Positions 1 to 9,964 of a stretch of DNA of 64,000 bases are shown here, in pieces. The stretch's first letter is position 1; each line of letters starts with the position of its first letter. Under the pieces are notes generated by a model. That model did no database searches and was not told the origin of the DNA. It saw nothing but the letters and a program-made list of their open reading frames with translations. The stretch covers positions 88,145,726 through 88,209,725 of the forward strand of contig CM059187.1 of the NCBI GenBank assembly GCA_030323885.1. The letters are read 5' to 3'. This DNA is from Branchipolynoe longqiensis. Lineage: Eukaryota; Annelida; Polychaeta; Phyllodocida; Polynoidae. The translations under genes and the position numbers were made by a program.

Positions 1-2247
1 GACACCCAAGTCCTTTTCTATCATTGTTTCGGAGAGCGGAACATTATTCACACCATCGTTCATTACATAGATGTGCTTGCTGTTTTTGCCACCTAAATGC
101 ATCACTTTGCATTTTGAAGCATTAAACTTCAGCTGCCAATCACTTGACCACTTCTGCATGTTGTTGAGGTCCTTCTGCAAGTCCCGTGAGTCACTACCTT
201 TCTCCATACGGCGGAATACTTTGGTATCGTCAGCAAACATTTGGACCATAGAATGTACAACCTCTGGTAAGTCATTGATATATATCACAAATAAGACCGG
301 TCCAAGCACACTGCCCTGAGGTATTCCGCTTTTCACCGGGCACCATCCTGATGGTTTGCCATTTACAATGACTCGCTGTCTTCTGTTGCTCAGAAAATCC
401 TTTATCCAGTGTAGGACATCTCCTCTTATGCCATAGCCGTGCAGTTTTTTTAGCAGTCGCTGGTGTGGAACAGTGTCAAATGCTTTTTGGAAATCTAGAT
501 AAATAGCATCCAGATCTCCAAAGTCATCAATAACGCGGGTCCACTCATCCATACATGCCAGTAGTTGGGTCATACAAGATCTTCCTTGCACAAAGCCATG
601 CTGCTGTGTTGATAGGAGGTTGTTTTCGACAAGATGAGCCATGATAGAATCTCTTATTATTGATTCCAGCAACCTACACACTACAGATGTTAGACTGATT
701 GGCCTATAGTTTCCTCGATTGAAGATGGGAGCCACATGTCCATCCTTCCATGGGTGAGGAAGTTTTCTTTGGTTTAGTGATTTTTGGGAAATGTGTCTAA
801 GTGGTTCAACAAGCTCGTTGTGTAGCTCCTTCAATATGCGTGGGTATATTCCGTCAGGACCTGCTGCCTTAGATGCATTAAGATTGTATAATCCTTTCTT
901 CAGATCGGATGGTGCAATATTTATGTTGGTCAGGGGGGCACGAAAGAGTCGGTCCTCAAACATTGGTATATATGACAGGTCTTCTTGTGTGAAGACACTT
1001 GCGAATCTGGTGTTCAACATATCAGCTTTGTGGATATCCTTTTGTGCAATGGTCCCATCATCCCGCCTCAAATCTCCAACTGGTATATGTACTTTGAGTT
1101 TACTCCTAGCATATTTATAGAAGGCTTTTGGGTTCTCTTTGGCATTTTTGGCTATGTTTTTCTCATGCTCTCTCTTTGCTTTCCTACATTCCCACTTTAC
1201 TTGGTTACATATTTTTGCATATCGAATTCTGTTACTTTCTGTGCCCGACTGTCTCTTCACTGCATATGCCTGTTGTTTCAAGCTGATCTTCTGCTTGACT
1301 TGGTCATTCATCCATTCTGGCCGTGGTCTGCCATTATTCATTTTGCCAGATGACATGGGTATGTGCTGTTTGCATTTTTCCATGAAGGTTTTTTCAAATG
1401 CATTCCAATTGTCCTCAACAGTGTCTGTATTTGGGGCTGCACTTAGTAGAACTTGGTCGAGATCCTGTCTCAAGCCCTCATAGTCACCTTTAACCAATAT
1501 GAATTTGTGCTTTCCACTTGAGTTTACATGGTAATAGCAACTGAAATTAAAGAAAAGGCAATCATGGTGGCTATTTCCAAGTCTCGCCACATGTTTAAGG
1601 TTTCCAATCATTTCTTCCTCATTTGTGATGATGAGATCTAATATATTTGCAGCCTGGTTACCACGCTTATGTGTTGGTTCCGTGACATGCTGGAAAAGGA
1701 AACAATCTCTAAGATTTTCGACAAAGAGTGTTGCTGGATGTTGTTCGCTATTTGGTGTTCGCATAGGTTGCCAACTGATTTCTGGATAATTGAAGTCTCC
1801 CATGATTAGGAGGTGGCTGTGGTTTAGGGCTGAGGCCTTTTGGATCAACTGTCGAGTTTCCTCATGGACACTGTTGTCGCTGTTGGGTGACCTGTAGATG
1901 CATCCAACAAGCAGACTGTCCATGTCGTCTAGCTTAATCTCGCACCATATTGCTTCTGTTGAGTTACATGGGAGTACATCTAAAGGGACTGCATTAAGGT
2001 TGCATTTAGTATATATACACACACCCCTCCTCCCTTCATCGATGTTGCTGAAAATATCAAATCCATTTATGGCAATCTCACATAGCTGGACTGGGTCTTT
2101 TGGATTTTTTGGTATGACTTCACTAATTGCAATGATATCTGGGTTGTAAATTGCAATATTTGCTTCCAGTTCGGCTCGCTTGTTCATAATTGAATCTGCG
2201 TTGGTATACATACATCTCAGGCCATTGATAATTTGATGTACTCGCAT
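1..2247 (-). CDS. CR1-like LINE ORF2 (AP endonuclease + reverse transcriptase), intact, runs off the left edge
   Basis: I read this frame codon by codon from the ATG at 2247-2245 to base 1 and met no stop: 749 codons, truncated only by the window edge. The N-terminal half is an AP-type endonuclease that would nick target DNA: CMYTNADS near residue 13, DIIAISE near 38, VGCIYRSPNSDN near 115, GDFNYPEISW near 150. The expected SDH box reads LGNSHHD (1567-1587), with His where Asp is usual. The C-terminal half is a non-LTR reverse transcriptase: AAGPDGIYP near 460, NYRPISL near 512, YLDFQKAFDTVPH, SGIPQGSVLGP, and the catalytic FADD at 226-237 (about residue 671). The order endonuclease then RT and the wording of the RT blocks fit the CR1/L2 group. 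The first in-frame stop upstream is at 2332-2334, so the start could only be slightly earlier. The open frame suggests recent insertion. The 3' end lies outside the window. Confidence 0.93.
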   Translation of the reverse strand, partial: MRVHQIINGLRCMYTNADSIMNKRAELEANIAIYNPDIIAISEVIPKNPKDPVQLCEIAINGFDIFSNIDEGRRGVCIYTKCNLNAVPLDVLPCNSTEAIWCEIKLDDMDSLLVGCIYRSPNSDNSVHEETRQLIQKASALNHSHLLIMGDFNYPEISWQPMRTPNSEQHPATLFVENLRDCFLFQHVTEPTHKRGNQAANILDLIITNEEEMIGNLKHVARLGNSHHDCLFFNFSCYYHVNSSGKHKFILVKGDYEGLRQDLDQVLLSAAPNTDTVEDNWNAFEKTFMEKCKQHIPMSSGKMNNGRPRPEWMNDQVKQKISLKQQAYAVKRQSGTESNRIRYAKICNQVKWECRKAKREHEKNIAKNAKENPKAFYKYARSKLKVHIPVGDLRRDDGTIAQKDIHKADMLNTRFASVFTQEDLSYIPMFEDRLFRAPLTNINIAPSDLKKGLYNLNASKAAGPDGIYPRILKELHNELVEPLRHISQKSLNQRKLPHPWKDGHVAPIFNRGNYRPISLTSVVCRLLESIIRDSIMAHLVENNLLSTQQHGFVQGRSCMTQLLACMDEWTRVIDDFGDLDAIYLDFQKAFDTVPHQRLLKKLHGYGIRGDVLHWIKDFLSNRRQRVIVNGKPSGWCPVKSGIPQGSVLGPVLFVIYINDLPEVVHSMVQMFADDTKVFRRMEKGSDSRDLQKDLNNMQKWSSDWQLKFNASKCKVMHLGGKNSKHIYVMNDGVNNVPLSETMIEKDLGV

Positions 2248-2788
2248 CCTCAGTCCTCGGCTGGCAAGATGTTGGGTGGCAGTTATCGGCTGGCAAATCA
2301 CGAGTGGAAAATGTCGTAAAACTGGGAAGAACTAATACTGTCGGCAGCATCTGATTGTCCAGCAGACTCTCTAGAAGCATGTCGCATAGAAGATTTCCAC
2401 CACCAACCTGCCCTCTGGTTGAAGTCACAAGAACCAATATTGTGGGCAGCATCGTATTGTCCACCAGGCTCTCTGGAAGCATGTCGCATAGAAGATTTCC
2501 ACCACCAACCTTCCCTCTGGTGGCAGTCGCAAGAACTAGTATTGTGGGCAGCATCTTATTGTTCACCAGGCTCTCTGGAAGCATGTCGCATAGAAGATTT
2601 CCACCACCAACCTGCCCTCTGGTGGCAGTCACAAGAACTAATATTGTGGGCAACAGCTTTCTGCCCAGCATGCTCTCTGGAAACATGTCGCATAGAAGAT
2701 TTCCACCACCAACCTGCCCTCTGACGGCAGTCGCAAGAACTAATATTGTGGACAGCTGCTTTCTGTCTAGCATCCTCTGTGGAAACAT
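2123..2788 (-). CDS. Hypothetical 221-aa ORF of 34-residue repeats, upstream of and overlapping the LINE ORF
   Basis: An ATG-started frame on the same strand as the LINE reads through five copies of a 102-bp repeat. The 34-residue unit carries the words GGGNLLCDM and LPTILVLVT, and the frame then overlaps the first 125 bases of the LINE ORF in another frame. The unit is a multiple of three, so the opposite strand is open as well (2355-2834) and openness alone is weak evidence of coding. No zinc knuckle, RRM or esterase motif of known LINE ORF1 proteins is visible. It could be a divergent ORF1, or an untranslated 5' tandem array. I do not recognise the protein. Confidence 0.3.
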   Translation of the reverse strand: MFPQRMLDRKQLSTILVLATAVRGQVGGGNLLCDMFPESMLGRKLLPTILVLVTATRGQVGGGNLLCDMLPESLVNNKMLPTILVLATATRGKVGGGNLLCDMLPESLVDNTMLPTILVLVTSTRGQVGGGNLLCDMLLESLLDNQMLPTVLVLPSFTTFSTRDLPADNCHPTSCQPRTEDASTSNYQWPEMYVYQRRFNYEQASRTGSKYCNLQPRYHCN

Positions 2789-2820
2789 ATCTTATAGAGG
2801 ATTTCCACCACCGAATGCCA
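2335..2820 (-). repeat. Five tandem copies of a 102-bp unit at the 5' end of the LINE
   Basis: The word GCATGTCGCATAGAAG or its close variants begins at 2377, 2479, 2581, 2683 and 2785, an exact spacing of 102 bp. The copies drift toward the right end. The array directly abuts the start of the LINE reading frame, so it may be the element's 5' monomers, which in some LINEs carry promoter activity. Confidence 0.9.
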
Positions 2821-2940
2821 TAGGAAAGAGCTGACTAGGGATGTCGGTGGAAACGGACCATCATGGAGTACTTTCTGGCATACGAGTGGTACTTTTACGA
2901 GGAGGCATCACGGTCGCTGGTCATGGTGTCTTATGCCAAG

Positions 2941-3110
2941 TACACACCTACCATTTACGATTCGCGCACTAAAACTCGTGACTCTACCCGACCCGCTTAA
3001 AACTGAAAACGGGCCAATTCATTTTTCGAATCGCCAATCGCAATTGTAATCGGCCCGTTTTAGCCCTAAACCTGAGTTTTTAGTCGGGAATCGCAATCGC
3101 TAGGTGTGCT
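2941..3110. repeat. Imperfect foldback (inverted repeat)
   Basis: GATTCGCGCACTAAAACTCG followed by AACGGGCC (2959-3014) is mirrored by GGCCCGTTTTAG followed by TTTTAGTCGGGAATCGC (3052-3095). Outer words ACACACCTACC and GCTAGGTGTGCT pair as well. It is probably a decayed MITE; no target duplication was found. Confidence 0.5.
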
Positions 3111-3419
3111 AGGGGAGTGCACACCTCACGACTTTTGGGGAGTTTTAGATCGTATACAGTAGGTGGGTGTGGGAAAAACGGTAGATGTGTACCTAGCATT
3201 AACAGCACAACGCGACACACCAGCAATTACATAAACCTTCACTTCCGGTCCTTACTTTCAACATTACCGGACTCGGTAAGCATATCAACACGGCTATGGA
3301 TATATAATTTATTGTTCCATATTACACAGGAATTCTTTAGCATGTTGGGAGTACCTTTAGCTTCACTAAAATATCACTAAATACACACATTATAGTCATA
3401 ATCATAATCATTCCAGATG
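3111..3419. other. No gene or clear repeat seen
   Basis: Ordinary mixed-composition sequence. It has only short open frames and no recognisable motif. Confidence 0.5.
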
Positions 3420-3600
3420 GAATGCCCAAATGAGTTGAGCGCCCGCTCCCCATGTGTGGTAGGTCGCGGCATTCGAACGCGAGGTTCAAACCCTGGTGGA
3501 GTCAAAGCAATGTCTATAGTTATATTTATAGTTACGTTGTCTGGCGCTCGGCAAGGAGCAGTGGAATGAGGAAGATCAGTTGTTTGTGATTTTAATTACC
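3420..3600 (+). repeat. Degenerate tRNA-derived SINE, type-A head
   Basis: CCAAATGAGTTGAGCGCCCG and AGGTTCAAACCCTGG (B-box-like), then GGAGTCAAAGCAATG, match the heads at 35630 and 58600. The body is truncated after the segment reading GGCGCTCGGCAAGGAGCAG. Confidence 0.7.
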
Positions 3601-3794
3601 TCCGTTTAACCAACTACTGTGATGTGCATATATATGTGATGTATAATGTATTATGCGAGTATAAAGATTCGCAAGGTAATATTACTTATTATGTATTATT
3701 GTTATCCTCCGTAAGATACAACACTGTACCGGTGGCGCCATCTCGCCAACCTCGCCTTCCCCAGATTTTGACCAGTGTCAGTCGCACCAGAAGA

Positions 3795-3795
3795 T

Positions 3796-3836
<41 letters not shown>

Positions 3837-3850
3837 TGTGTGTGTAATAA
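3795..3850. repeat. Compound microsatellite (AT)n(AG)n(TG)n
   Basis: Runs of AT, then GA, then TG dinucleotides lie back to back. Confidence 0.95.
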
Positions 3851-3896
3851 ATCTAGTTTCGTTTCATTATTTAAAATTGCGCTCTCCGATGCTTTT

Positions 3897-4230
3897 AAGT
3901 TTCTGTCATTTTCTGAGATAAATATATTAGGTTGATTGTTATAATCTATCTTACTTTATTTTGAAGTAACTTTGATTTTAAATGGCTAACTTTTGAGATA
4001 GTTGAAGTGCAAACATTCTAAATTAATTTTGGCAACCGTGCTAAGATTCTGACACCATAGGCTTCTGTAGTAACAGGTTCCATTAAAATGCCTCAGTATT
4101 TATTCCCTTCAATATGGCAACAAATGTTTAATAAGTGCACCAGTATCTAAGTTAGATATCTAGAATCAAATCTAGACAATTGTTTTGGTTATGAAAATTT
4201 GATGTTTTCATCGGACTATGCAGCTTTAAA
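3897..4230 (+). repeat. Interspersed repeat family E, copy 1
   Basis: This sequence matches 16190-16505 over almost its full length. Shared words include TTTCTGTCATTTTCTGAGAT, GACACCATAGGCTTCTG, and a final segment of the form TTTTCATCGGACTATGCAGC. Fragments of the family recur near 9740-9930, 29160-29330, 45580-45790, 46535-46650, 49899-50155 and 57838-57960. There are no coding signs and the class is unknown. Confidence 0.8.
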
Positions 4231-4338
4231 AACTGGGCCACTTTTTCATTTATGAAATAACTTGAAGTTTGACTTGGACGATATTAAAAATAAATATAAC
4301 CTAGTTCGCGCGGAGAAATTGTACTCGCTGTTTAGACT

Positions 4339-4585
4339 TCAAACCAGACGAGGGTTGGGTGAGGTGGGGTTAGGTGGGGTTGGGTTGGGTGGGATGGGGT
4401 GGGGTGGGGGTAGGGGCATGGGTGGGTGGGGTGGGGTGAGGTGAGGGTAGGGGTGGGGTGGGGTGGAGGTAGGGGTTAGGTGAAGTGGGGTTGGTGGGGG
4501 TGGGGGTAGGGGTGGGGTGGGGTGAGGGTAGGGGTGGGGTGAGGTGAGGTGGGATGGAGGTAGGGGTAGGGTGGGTGGGTAATAA
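4339..4585 (+). repeat. G-rich minisatellite (GGGGTGGGGT-like), G-quadruplex prone
   Basis: About 250 bp of GGGT, GGGGT and GGTGAGGT words with almost no C on this strand. The proline-rich frames on the minus strand are by-products of the repeat. Confidence 0.9.
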
Positions 4586-4649
4586 TACAAGCTGAAGGAA
4601 AGGTCCGGACTGACTGCATCCAATCGGAGGGTGACGCCGGGTTCGCGAC

Positions 4650-5075
4650 TTGGCTGTGGTAATATACGACAAAGACCCTATAATACTAAGATGGCTCACT
4701 CAGCCTGTACTGTGTAAACAAAATGATCAAACCCACCACTTGGTGCACTGGCTGTTTTCTTGGTTAAACAGGTGCTATATTATATGTATAAATGTATATT
4801 TGAAAGTGAAAGATGTGTGATGATGGCGATGATGATGATGATGATGCTGATGATGATGTGTATTTGTTCATAGCAATTTCATATTGATTTGTATTCATAC
4901 TTACCTATCTCATGTATAATATAATTGTATGTGTTTACATGTGAAACCCCAACCAGCAGCCGGACTGATCAAACCAACCACAAGGTGGCACTGCGAAATT
5001 GACATTTCCATGGGAGAGATAGGGAGTGAGTCGTCTTAATATTATAGGATCTTTGTATACGGTCATGGCATGGCA
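4650..5075. repeat. Inverted-repeat element with arms around 4655-4705 and 5015-5075
   Basis: ACCCTATAATACTAAGATGG (4675-4694) is the near reverse complement of a segment around 5030-5050 containing TCTTAATATTATAGGATC. Flanking bases also pair partly. Internally there is a (GAT)n run at about 4815-4860. Probably a small non-autonomous DNA transposon; no target duplication was established. Confidence 0.5.
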
Positions 5076-5299
5076 GCCATGTGGTGGCCGTGTGTTCGCT
5101 GGTTGCTGCTGGGGAAATCTGCTGCTTAAAGAGCGGCGAGCATGCGCGGTAGTTGGAAAGTGGGAACAGGAAATGTGTACAGTGAGGCAAAGTGCAGAGC
5201 AGTGGGAAGGGTGGACGTTATTCTACATACTGTTTAACACTTGTCTATGACACAAGCGATGTGTGTATTTCATTGAAATTTGTATTTGTTGTGATGAAT

Positions 5300-5740
5300 T
5301 TATTTATTTACCCTGTCCATAATGATGAATAAGTGTGTCAACAATATTTCACTGGTGGGAAGCAGTAGTTAGATTCAAATCTTTTGAAATTTATATTGGT
5401 AATTATTTTGTTTTTGTTGTTGTTTCTTGTTTATGGGTTGTAACTAGCCTATTATATGTAAATAGGAGTAGTTTAATCTAGTAATAGGAGTAGAAAAAAA
5501 TAAAATACATATATGCCAAGAAATCTTTTTAAAAACTAACATAGGCTACTAACCATACCAACCAATTATCTATCTGCTACTGAAATGCAGGCTACTGTGT
5601 GGTAAGTTAACACCAACACTACAACTGGCCAGCATTGAAAAAAGCCTGGGTACCCGGGCTTATATGCTATGGACAGTATAAATACAGCCTCAATAAAAAC
5701 AATAACAATAAAAAATAAAAACTCTTTGTAGATTGCAAAC
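5300..5740 (+). repeat. Interspersed repeat shared with 50550-50810
   Basis: The words AGTAGAAAAAAA, CCAGCATTGAAAA and TATGCTATGGACAGTATAAA occur in the same order and spacing at 50550-50810. AT-rich and non-coding. Confidence 0.6.
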
Positions 5741-5869
5741 AGTCAAAGTCCGGCTTTTACCATACTTTGTGTTCGTCCATTTACCTAAAATCTTTGATTG
5801 TTTGTGTGCACAATATTTCACTGACCGGATGAGATGGATGCGGGAGGCTGTATGTTCAAACGGGGGAAA

Positions 5870-5995
5870 TACTACCAGCCAGACAAAGGAAGAGGTGGCA
5901 AGACAATATCAGGGAATGAAGAGGCCTGGAGTTTGTCCAATTCCAGATAGCAGTCGACATTGGGGAAATGGAGACAGCTTGTTTCCCAAAGATTA
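5870..5995 (+). pseudogene. Decayed C-terminal tail of a LINE ORF2
   Basis: One frame reads KGRGGKTISGNEEAW, a stop codon, then GKWRQLVSQ. This resembles the C-terminus of LINE endonuclease/RT proteins, of general form GRP-K-W-DNI-EWTGLEF followed by a WR-LV ending. Only about 40 codons remain and one is a stop. The call rests on family wording remembered rather than aligned. Confidence 0.5.
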
Positions 5996-6325
5996 AAGCT
6001 TGTTTTATTTAACAACACCTTTAGAGCACACCAAATTTCATATCATCGGCTATTGGATGTCAAACATATGTTCATTCTGAAATATTTCTTTGGAGGAAAC
6101 CTGCTGCCACTGCATAGACTAGTCTTTCCGCTAAGCAGCAATGGGTCTTTTATTATATGCACTTACCCACAGACAGGACAACACATACCACAGCCTTTGA
6201 TGAACCAGTTGTGGACCACTTGTTGGAATGGACAATAGCCCAAACTGGAAAATGGGTCAACTGAGCAGGATCGATAGGATGACTGACACCTTCACAGGTG
6301 AACACTCTACCGCCTGAGCTATGTC
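5996..6325 (-). repeat. tRNA-derived SINE of a type common in molluscs
   Basis: On the minus strand the element opens with a tRNA-like head: A box TAGCTCAGGCGGTAGAGTG (6305-6323), then GGTGTCAGTCATCC and a B-box-like GATCGATCC. The body, read on the plus strand, contains TTTAACAACACCTTTAGAGC, ATCATCGGCTATTGGATGTC and CCCACAGACAGGACAACACA, wording I recognise from abundant mollusc SINEs. It directly follows the decayed LINE tail. Confidence 0.8.
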
Positions 6326-6354
6326 CTGTTCCCCACTTGTTGCCCAAGTCATCT

Positions 6355-6640
6355 ATGGTGGTCCAGTGACCCTCGCGGTTAAGGGATTGATGATGATGTG
6401 CAAACCCCAACTAAATCAATCCAATGACATTCAAATCGATAGTTACTCTGACCTGCTGTATTAATAGGATATGGTCTACCAGGACTGGCTTGCTCAGTAT
6501 CAGGATAATGTGACTGAGTGGGATATTGGGTAATGGTGCTGGTGGTTTGGTCTCAGAGTGGGGCAACACTGTAGTCTCTACGAGGGCACACTGCCACAAG
6601 TCGCCACTCATCCTGATATGACCTGAAATGTTCTTAGAAC
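6355..6640 (+). repeat. Degenerate copy of the common tRNA-SINE body
   Basis: Body words ACTGGCTTGCTCAGTATC, AGGATAATGTGACTGAGTGG and CATCCTGATATGACCT match the full-length copy at 28709-29038. The tRNA-like head is badly eroded. Confidence 0.7.
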
Positions 6641-7035
6641 CTAAAACCTCAAAAACAAATCATAATATTTAAACTCTTTTCCATGTTGTTCTAAGAAAGC
6701 TAACAAAGTAACATACTCCTATTGAGCCATAAACATCATATCATCTGCTAAACCTAACCCGATGTACACACATATAGATGGAAGACATGCATGCGTATTG
6801 GCCATGGCAATTATATGACAACTGCAGCTTGTAGCCCGGTATTCTCACACTGGTGCACTGGTCACCGGGCCTCTTTCAGCACGCCTGCTACCAGAGAGCC
6901 CCCTGGCGGCGCCTGCGTGTGTTTACATTGCAGCTGGTTCTCGGCAGGCACGTCTATATCAGCTAGACGGGAGGTGGGAGACCAGCGGCCATTAACCAGA
7001 CGAGAGCAGCCGGCATCTACCAGCGAACGGGCTCT
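6641..7035. other. Non-repetitive spacer, no gene supported
   Basis: Moderately GC-rich, especially 6840-7035. On the minus strand a pyrimidine tract ending in TCTAG (6972-6990 region) looks like a splice acceptor, but the frame closes at once when joined to the exon at 11148-11282. Confidence 0.4.
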
Positions 7036-7039
7036 GGTA

Positions 7040-7800
7040 TGAATGTGCAATGGTGGTGTGGGTGTTGTGGGTGTTGTGGGTGGTGTGGGTGGTGTGGGTG
7101 GTGTGGGCGGTGTGGGCGGTGTGGGTGGTGTGGGTGGTGTGGGTGGTGTGGGTGGTGTGGGTGGTGTGGGTGGTGTGGGTGGTGTGGGTGGTGTGGGTGG
7201 TGTGGGTGGTGTGGGTGGTGTGGGTGGTGGTGGGTGGTGTGGGTGGTGTGGGTGGTGTGGGTGGTGTGGGTGGTGTGTGGGTGATGTGGGTGTGTGATGT
7301 GGGTGGTGTGGGTGGTGTGGGTGGTGTGGGTGGCGAGGGTGATGTGGGTGGTGTGGGCGGTGTGGGTGGTGTGGGTGGTTTGGGTGGTGTGGGTGATGTG
7401 GGTGGTGTGGGTGTTGGCGGTGTCGGTGGTGTCGGTGGTGTTGACGGTGTGGGTGGTGTGAGCGGTGTGGGCGGTGTGGGTGGTGTAGGTGGTGTGGGTG
7501 GTGTCGGTGGTGTCGGTGGTGTCGGTGGTGTAGGTGGTGTGTGCAGTGTGGGCGGTGTAGGCGGTGTGGGCGGTGTGGGTGGTGTGGGTGGAGTGGGTGG
7601 TGTGGGTGGTGTGGGTGGTGTGGACGGTGTGGTTGGTGTGGTTGGTGTGGATGGTGTGGGTGTTGTGGGTGGTGTGGGTAGTGTGGGTGGTGTGGGCGGT
7701 GTGGGTGGTGTGGGGAGTGTGGGTGGTGTTGATGGTGTGGGTGGTGTGAGTGGTGTAGACGGTGTTGATGGTGTGGGTGGTGTGGGTGGTGTGGTGGTGT
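7040..7800 (+). repeat. Minisatellite of 9-mer GGTGTGGGT
   Basis: About 760 bp of near-perfect GGTGTGGGT units, with variants such as GGTGTCGGT, GGTGTGGGC and GATGTGGGT accumulating toward the right. The period is a multiple of three, so several frames on both strands stay open without meaning. The strand is G-rich and quadruplex prone. Confidence 0.97.
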
Positions 7801-9560
7801 GTGTAAATAGTCTAGTAACGGTGATGTGAATACTGGCTGTCGTAGTGGTGGTGTGAGTATGGGGTGTAGTAGTGGTGATGTGAATATGGGGTCTGGTAGT
7901 TGTGATGTGCATATCGTGTGTGGTAATGGTGATTTGAATATGGGTTGTAGTAGTGGTGATGTGAATATGGGTTGTGTTATGTTTATGTGAATATGGGGTG
8001 TGGTTGTAGTGATGTGAATATGGGGTGTGGTAGTGGTGATGTGCATATGGTGTGTGGTAATGGTGATTTGAATATGGGGTGTAGTAGTGGTGATGTGAAT
8101 ATGGGCTGTGTTATGTTTATGTGAATATGGGGTGTGGTTGTAGTGGATGTGAATGGGGTGGGTAGTGTTGATGTCATATGGCGTGTAGTAGTGGGGATGT
8201 GAATATGGAGTGTAGTAGTGGTGGATGTGAAAATAGGCTGTGTTATGTTTATGTGAACATGGGGTGTGGTGGTGGTGATGTGAATATGGGGGGGGTAGTG
8301 GTGATGTGTATGGAGGTGGTGTGGATGTGAATATTGGGTGTGTTATGTTATGTGAATATGGGGGGTGGTTGTAGTGATGTGACTATGGGGGTGGTAGTGT
8401 TGATGTCAATATGGCGTGAGTAGTGGTGATGTGATGTGGAGTGAGTAGTGGTGATGTGAATATGGTTGTGTTATGTTTGGACTGGGGGGGTGGGGTGATG
8501 GAATTGGGTTGGGTGGTGAGTGACGCATGTGGTAGTTGTGATGTGATATGGGTGTTGTTATGTGAATATGGGGTGTGGTTGTAGTGATGTGAATATGGGG
8601 TGTGGTAGTGGTGATGTGCATATGGTGTGTGGTAATGGTGATTTGAATATGGGGTGTAGTAGTGGTGATGTGAATATGGGCTGTGTTATGTTTATGTGAA
8701 TATGGGGTGTGGTTGTAGTGATGTGCATATGGGGTGTGGTAGTGTTGATGTCAATATGGCGTGTAGTAGTGGTGATGTGAATATGGAGTGTAGTAGTGGT
8801 GATGTGAAAATAGGCTGTGTTATGTTTATGTGAACATGGGGTGTGGTGGTGGTGATGTGAATATGGGGTGTGGTAGTGGTGATGTGAATATGGCATGTGG
8901 TAGTTGTGATGTGAATATTGGGTGTGTTATGTTTATGTGAATATGGGGTGTGGTTGTAGTGATGTGACTATGGGGTGTGGTAGTGTTGATGTCAATATGG
9001 CGTGTAGTAGTGGTGATGTGAATATGGAGTGTAGTAGTGGTGATGTGAATATAGGTTGTGTTATGTTTATGTGAACATGGGGTGTGGTGGTGGTGATGTG
9101 AATATGGGGTGTGGTAGTGGTGATGTGAATATTGGGTGTCGTAGTGGTGAAGTGCACATGAGGGGTGTGGTAGTGGTGATGTGAATATGGGGTGTCGTAG
9201 TGGGGATAGTGGGGATATGCACATGGGGTGTTGTAGTGGTGATGTGAATATGTGTGTCGGTAGTGGTGATGTTAATATGGGGTGTGGTAGTTGTGATGTG
9301 AATATGGGATGTGGTGGCAATATGAATAGGAAGTGGGGATATGGAAATTGTAGTGTTAGGTGACATTTATTTGGTAGTGCTGATGTGAATATCAATGTGG
9401 AAGTTGTGGTATTTGAATGGAAGTGGTAGAGAGTGTGGAATATGGATAGTTTCATGGTACAGTTGGTGGCAGAACTGCGTTTGGGAATCTCATCGAATAT
9501 GGTGGTGTGAGATGGTCCTGGTGGTGATATGATCTGTGCTTGTGAGGGTGATAGCAATAG
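7801..9560 (+). repeat. Complex minisatellite built on GTGATGTGAATATGGGGTGT
   Basis: About 1.7 kb of units near 24-30 bp with words GATGTGAATATGGGGTGTGG, TAGTGGTGATGTG and TTATGTTTATGTGAA. Longer blocks repeat as higher-order units: the segment from about 8570 to 8840 recurs near 7990-8270 and 8930-9110. Confidence 0.95.
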
Positions 9561-9964
9561 TGATTCTGGACACCGTCAGAATGCTTTTGATACTACCTAG
9601 CGTTAGTTATATTTAGGTAATTGTAATACTGCCAGAGTGCAGGTGATATTAGTTATGGTGCCCTTAAAGTTGAATAATACAAGCTTTTGAGTTTCGCTCA
9701 TATTTATTAGATAAATTATTAGTATTATTTTACATTAATTTCCCCATAGGCTTGAACAGTGACAGGTTTGATGTAATCGATTCGGGAGTCTGTCTAAGCA
9801 GCAATACATGCTTAATGTGTGCAGTAACGTCTAAGCTGGAGGTGTGGGATCAAATATAGGGGAGTGTTCTGTTTTAAAAAGTGTTATGTTTTCACCGGAC
9901 AAGGGAACTTTAAGAGCGGGTAATCCAGGATAATATTGGTGAGATCAATACCTATAACACTTAT
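9561..9964. repeat. Spacer with a family E fragment (9740-9930)
   Basis: CCCATAGGCTTGAACAGTGACAGG with changes, GTGTGCAGTAACG and TTATGTTTTCACCGGAC follow the order of family E but are much diverged. No coding signal. Confidence 0.45.

Noticed and set aside
6860..6990. Possible acceptor exon for the candidate gene at 11148
   Set aside because: Joining in the required phase gives an immediate stop, and no conserved motif is present.
6862..8046. 394-codon minus-strand frame rich in His, Pro and Thr
   Set aside because: It is a direct translation of the 9-mer and longer minisatellites; the period is a multiple of three so several frames stay open on both strands.
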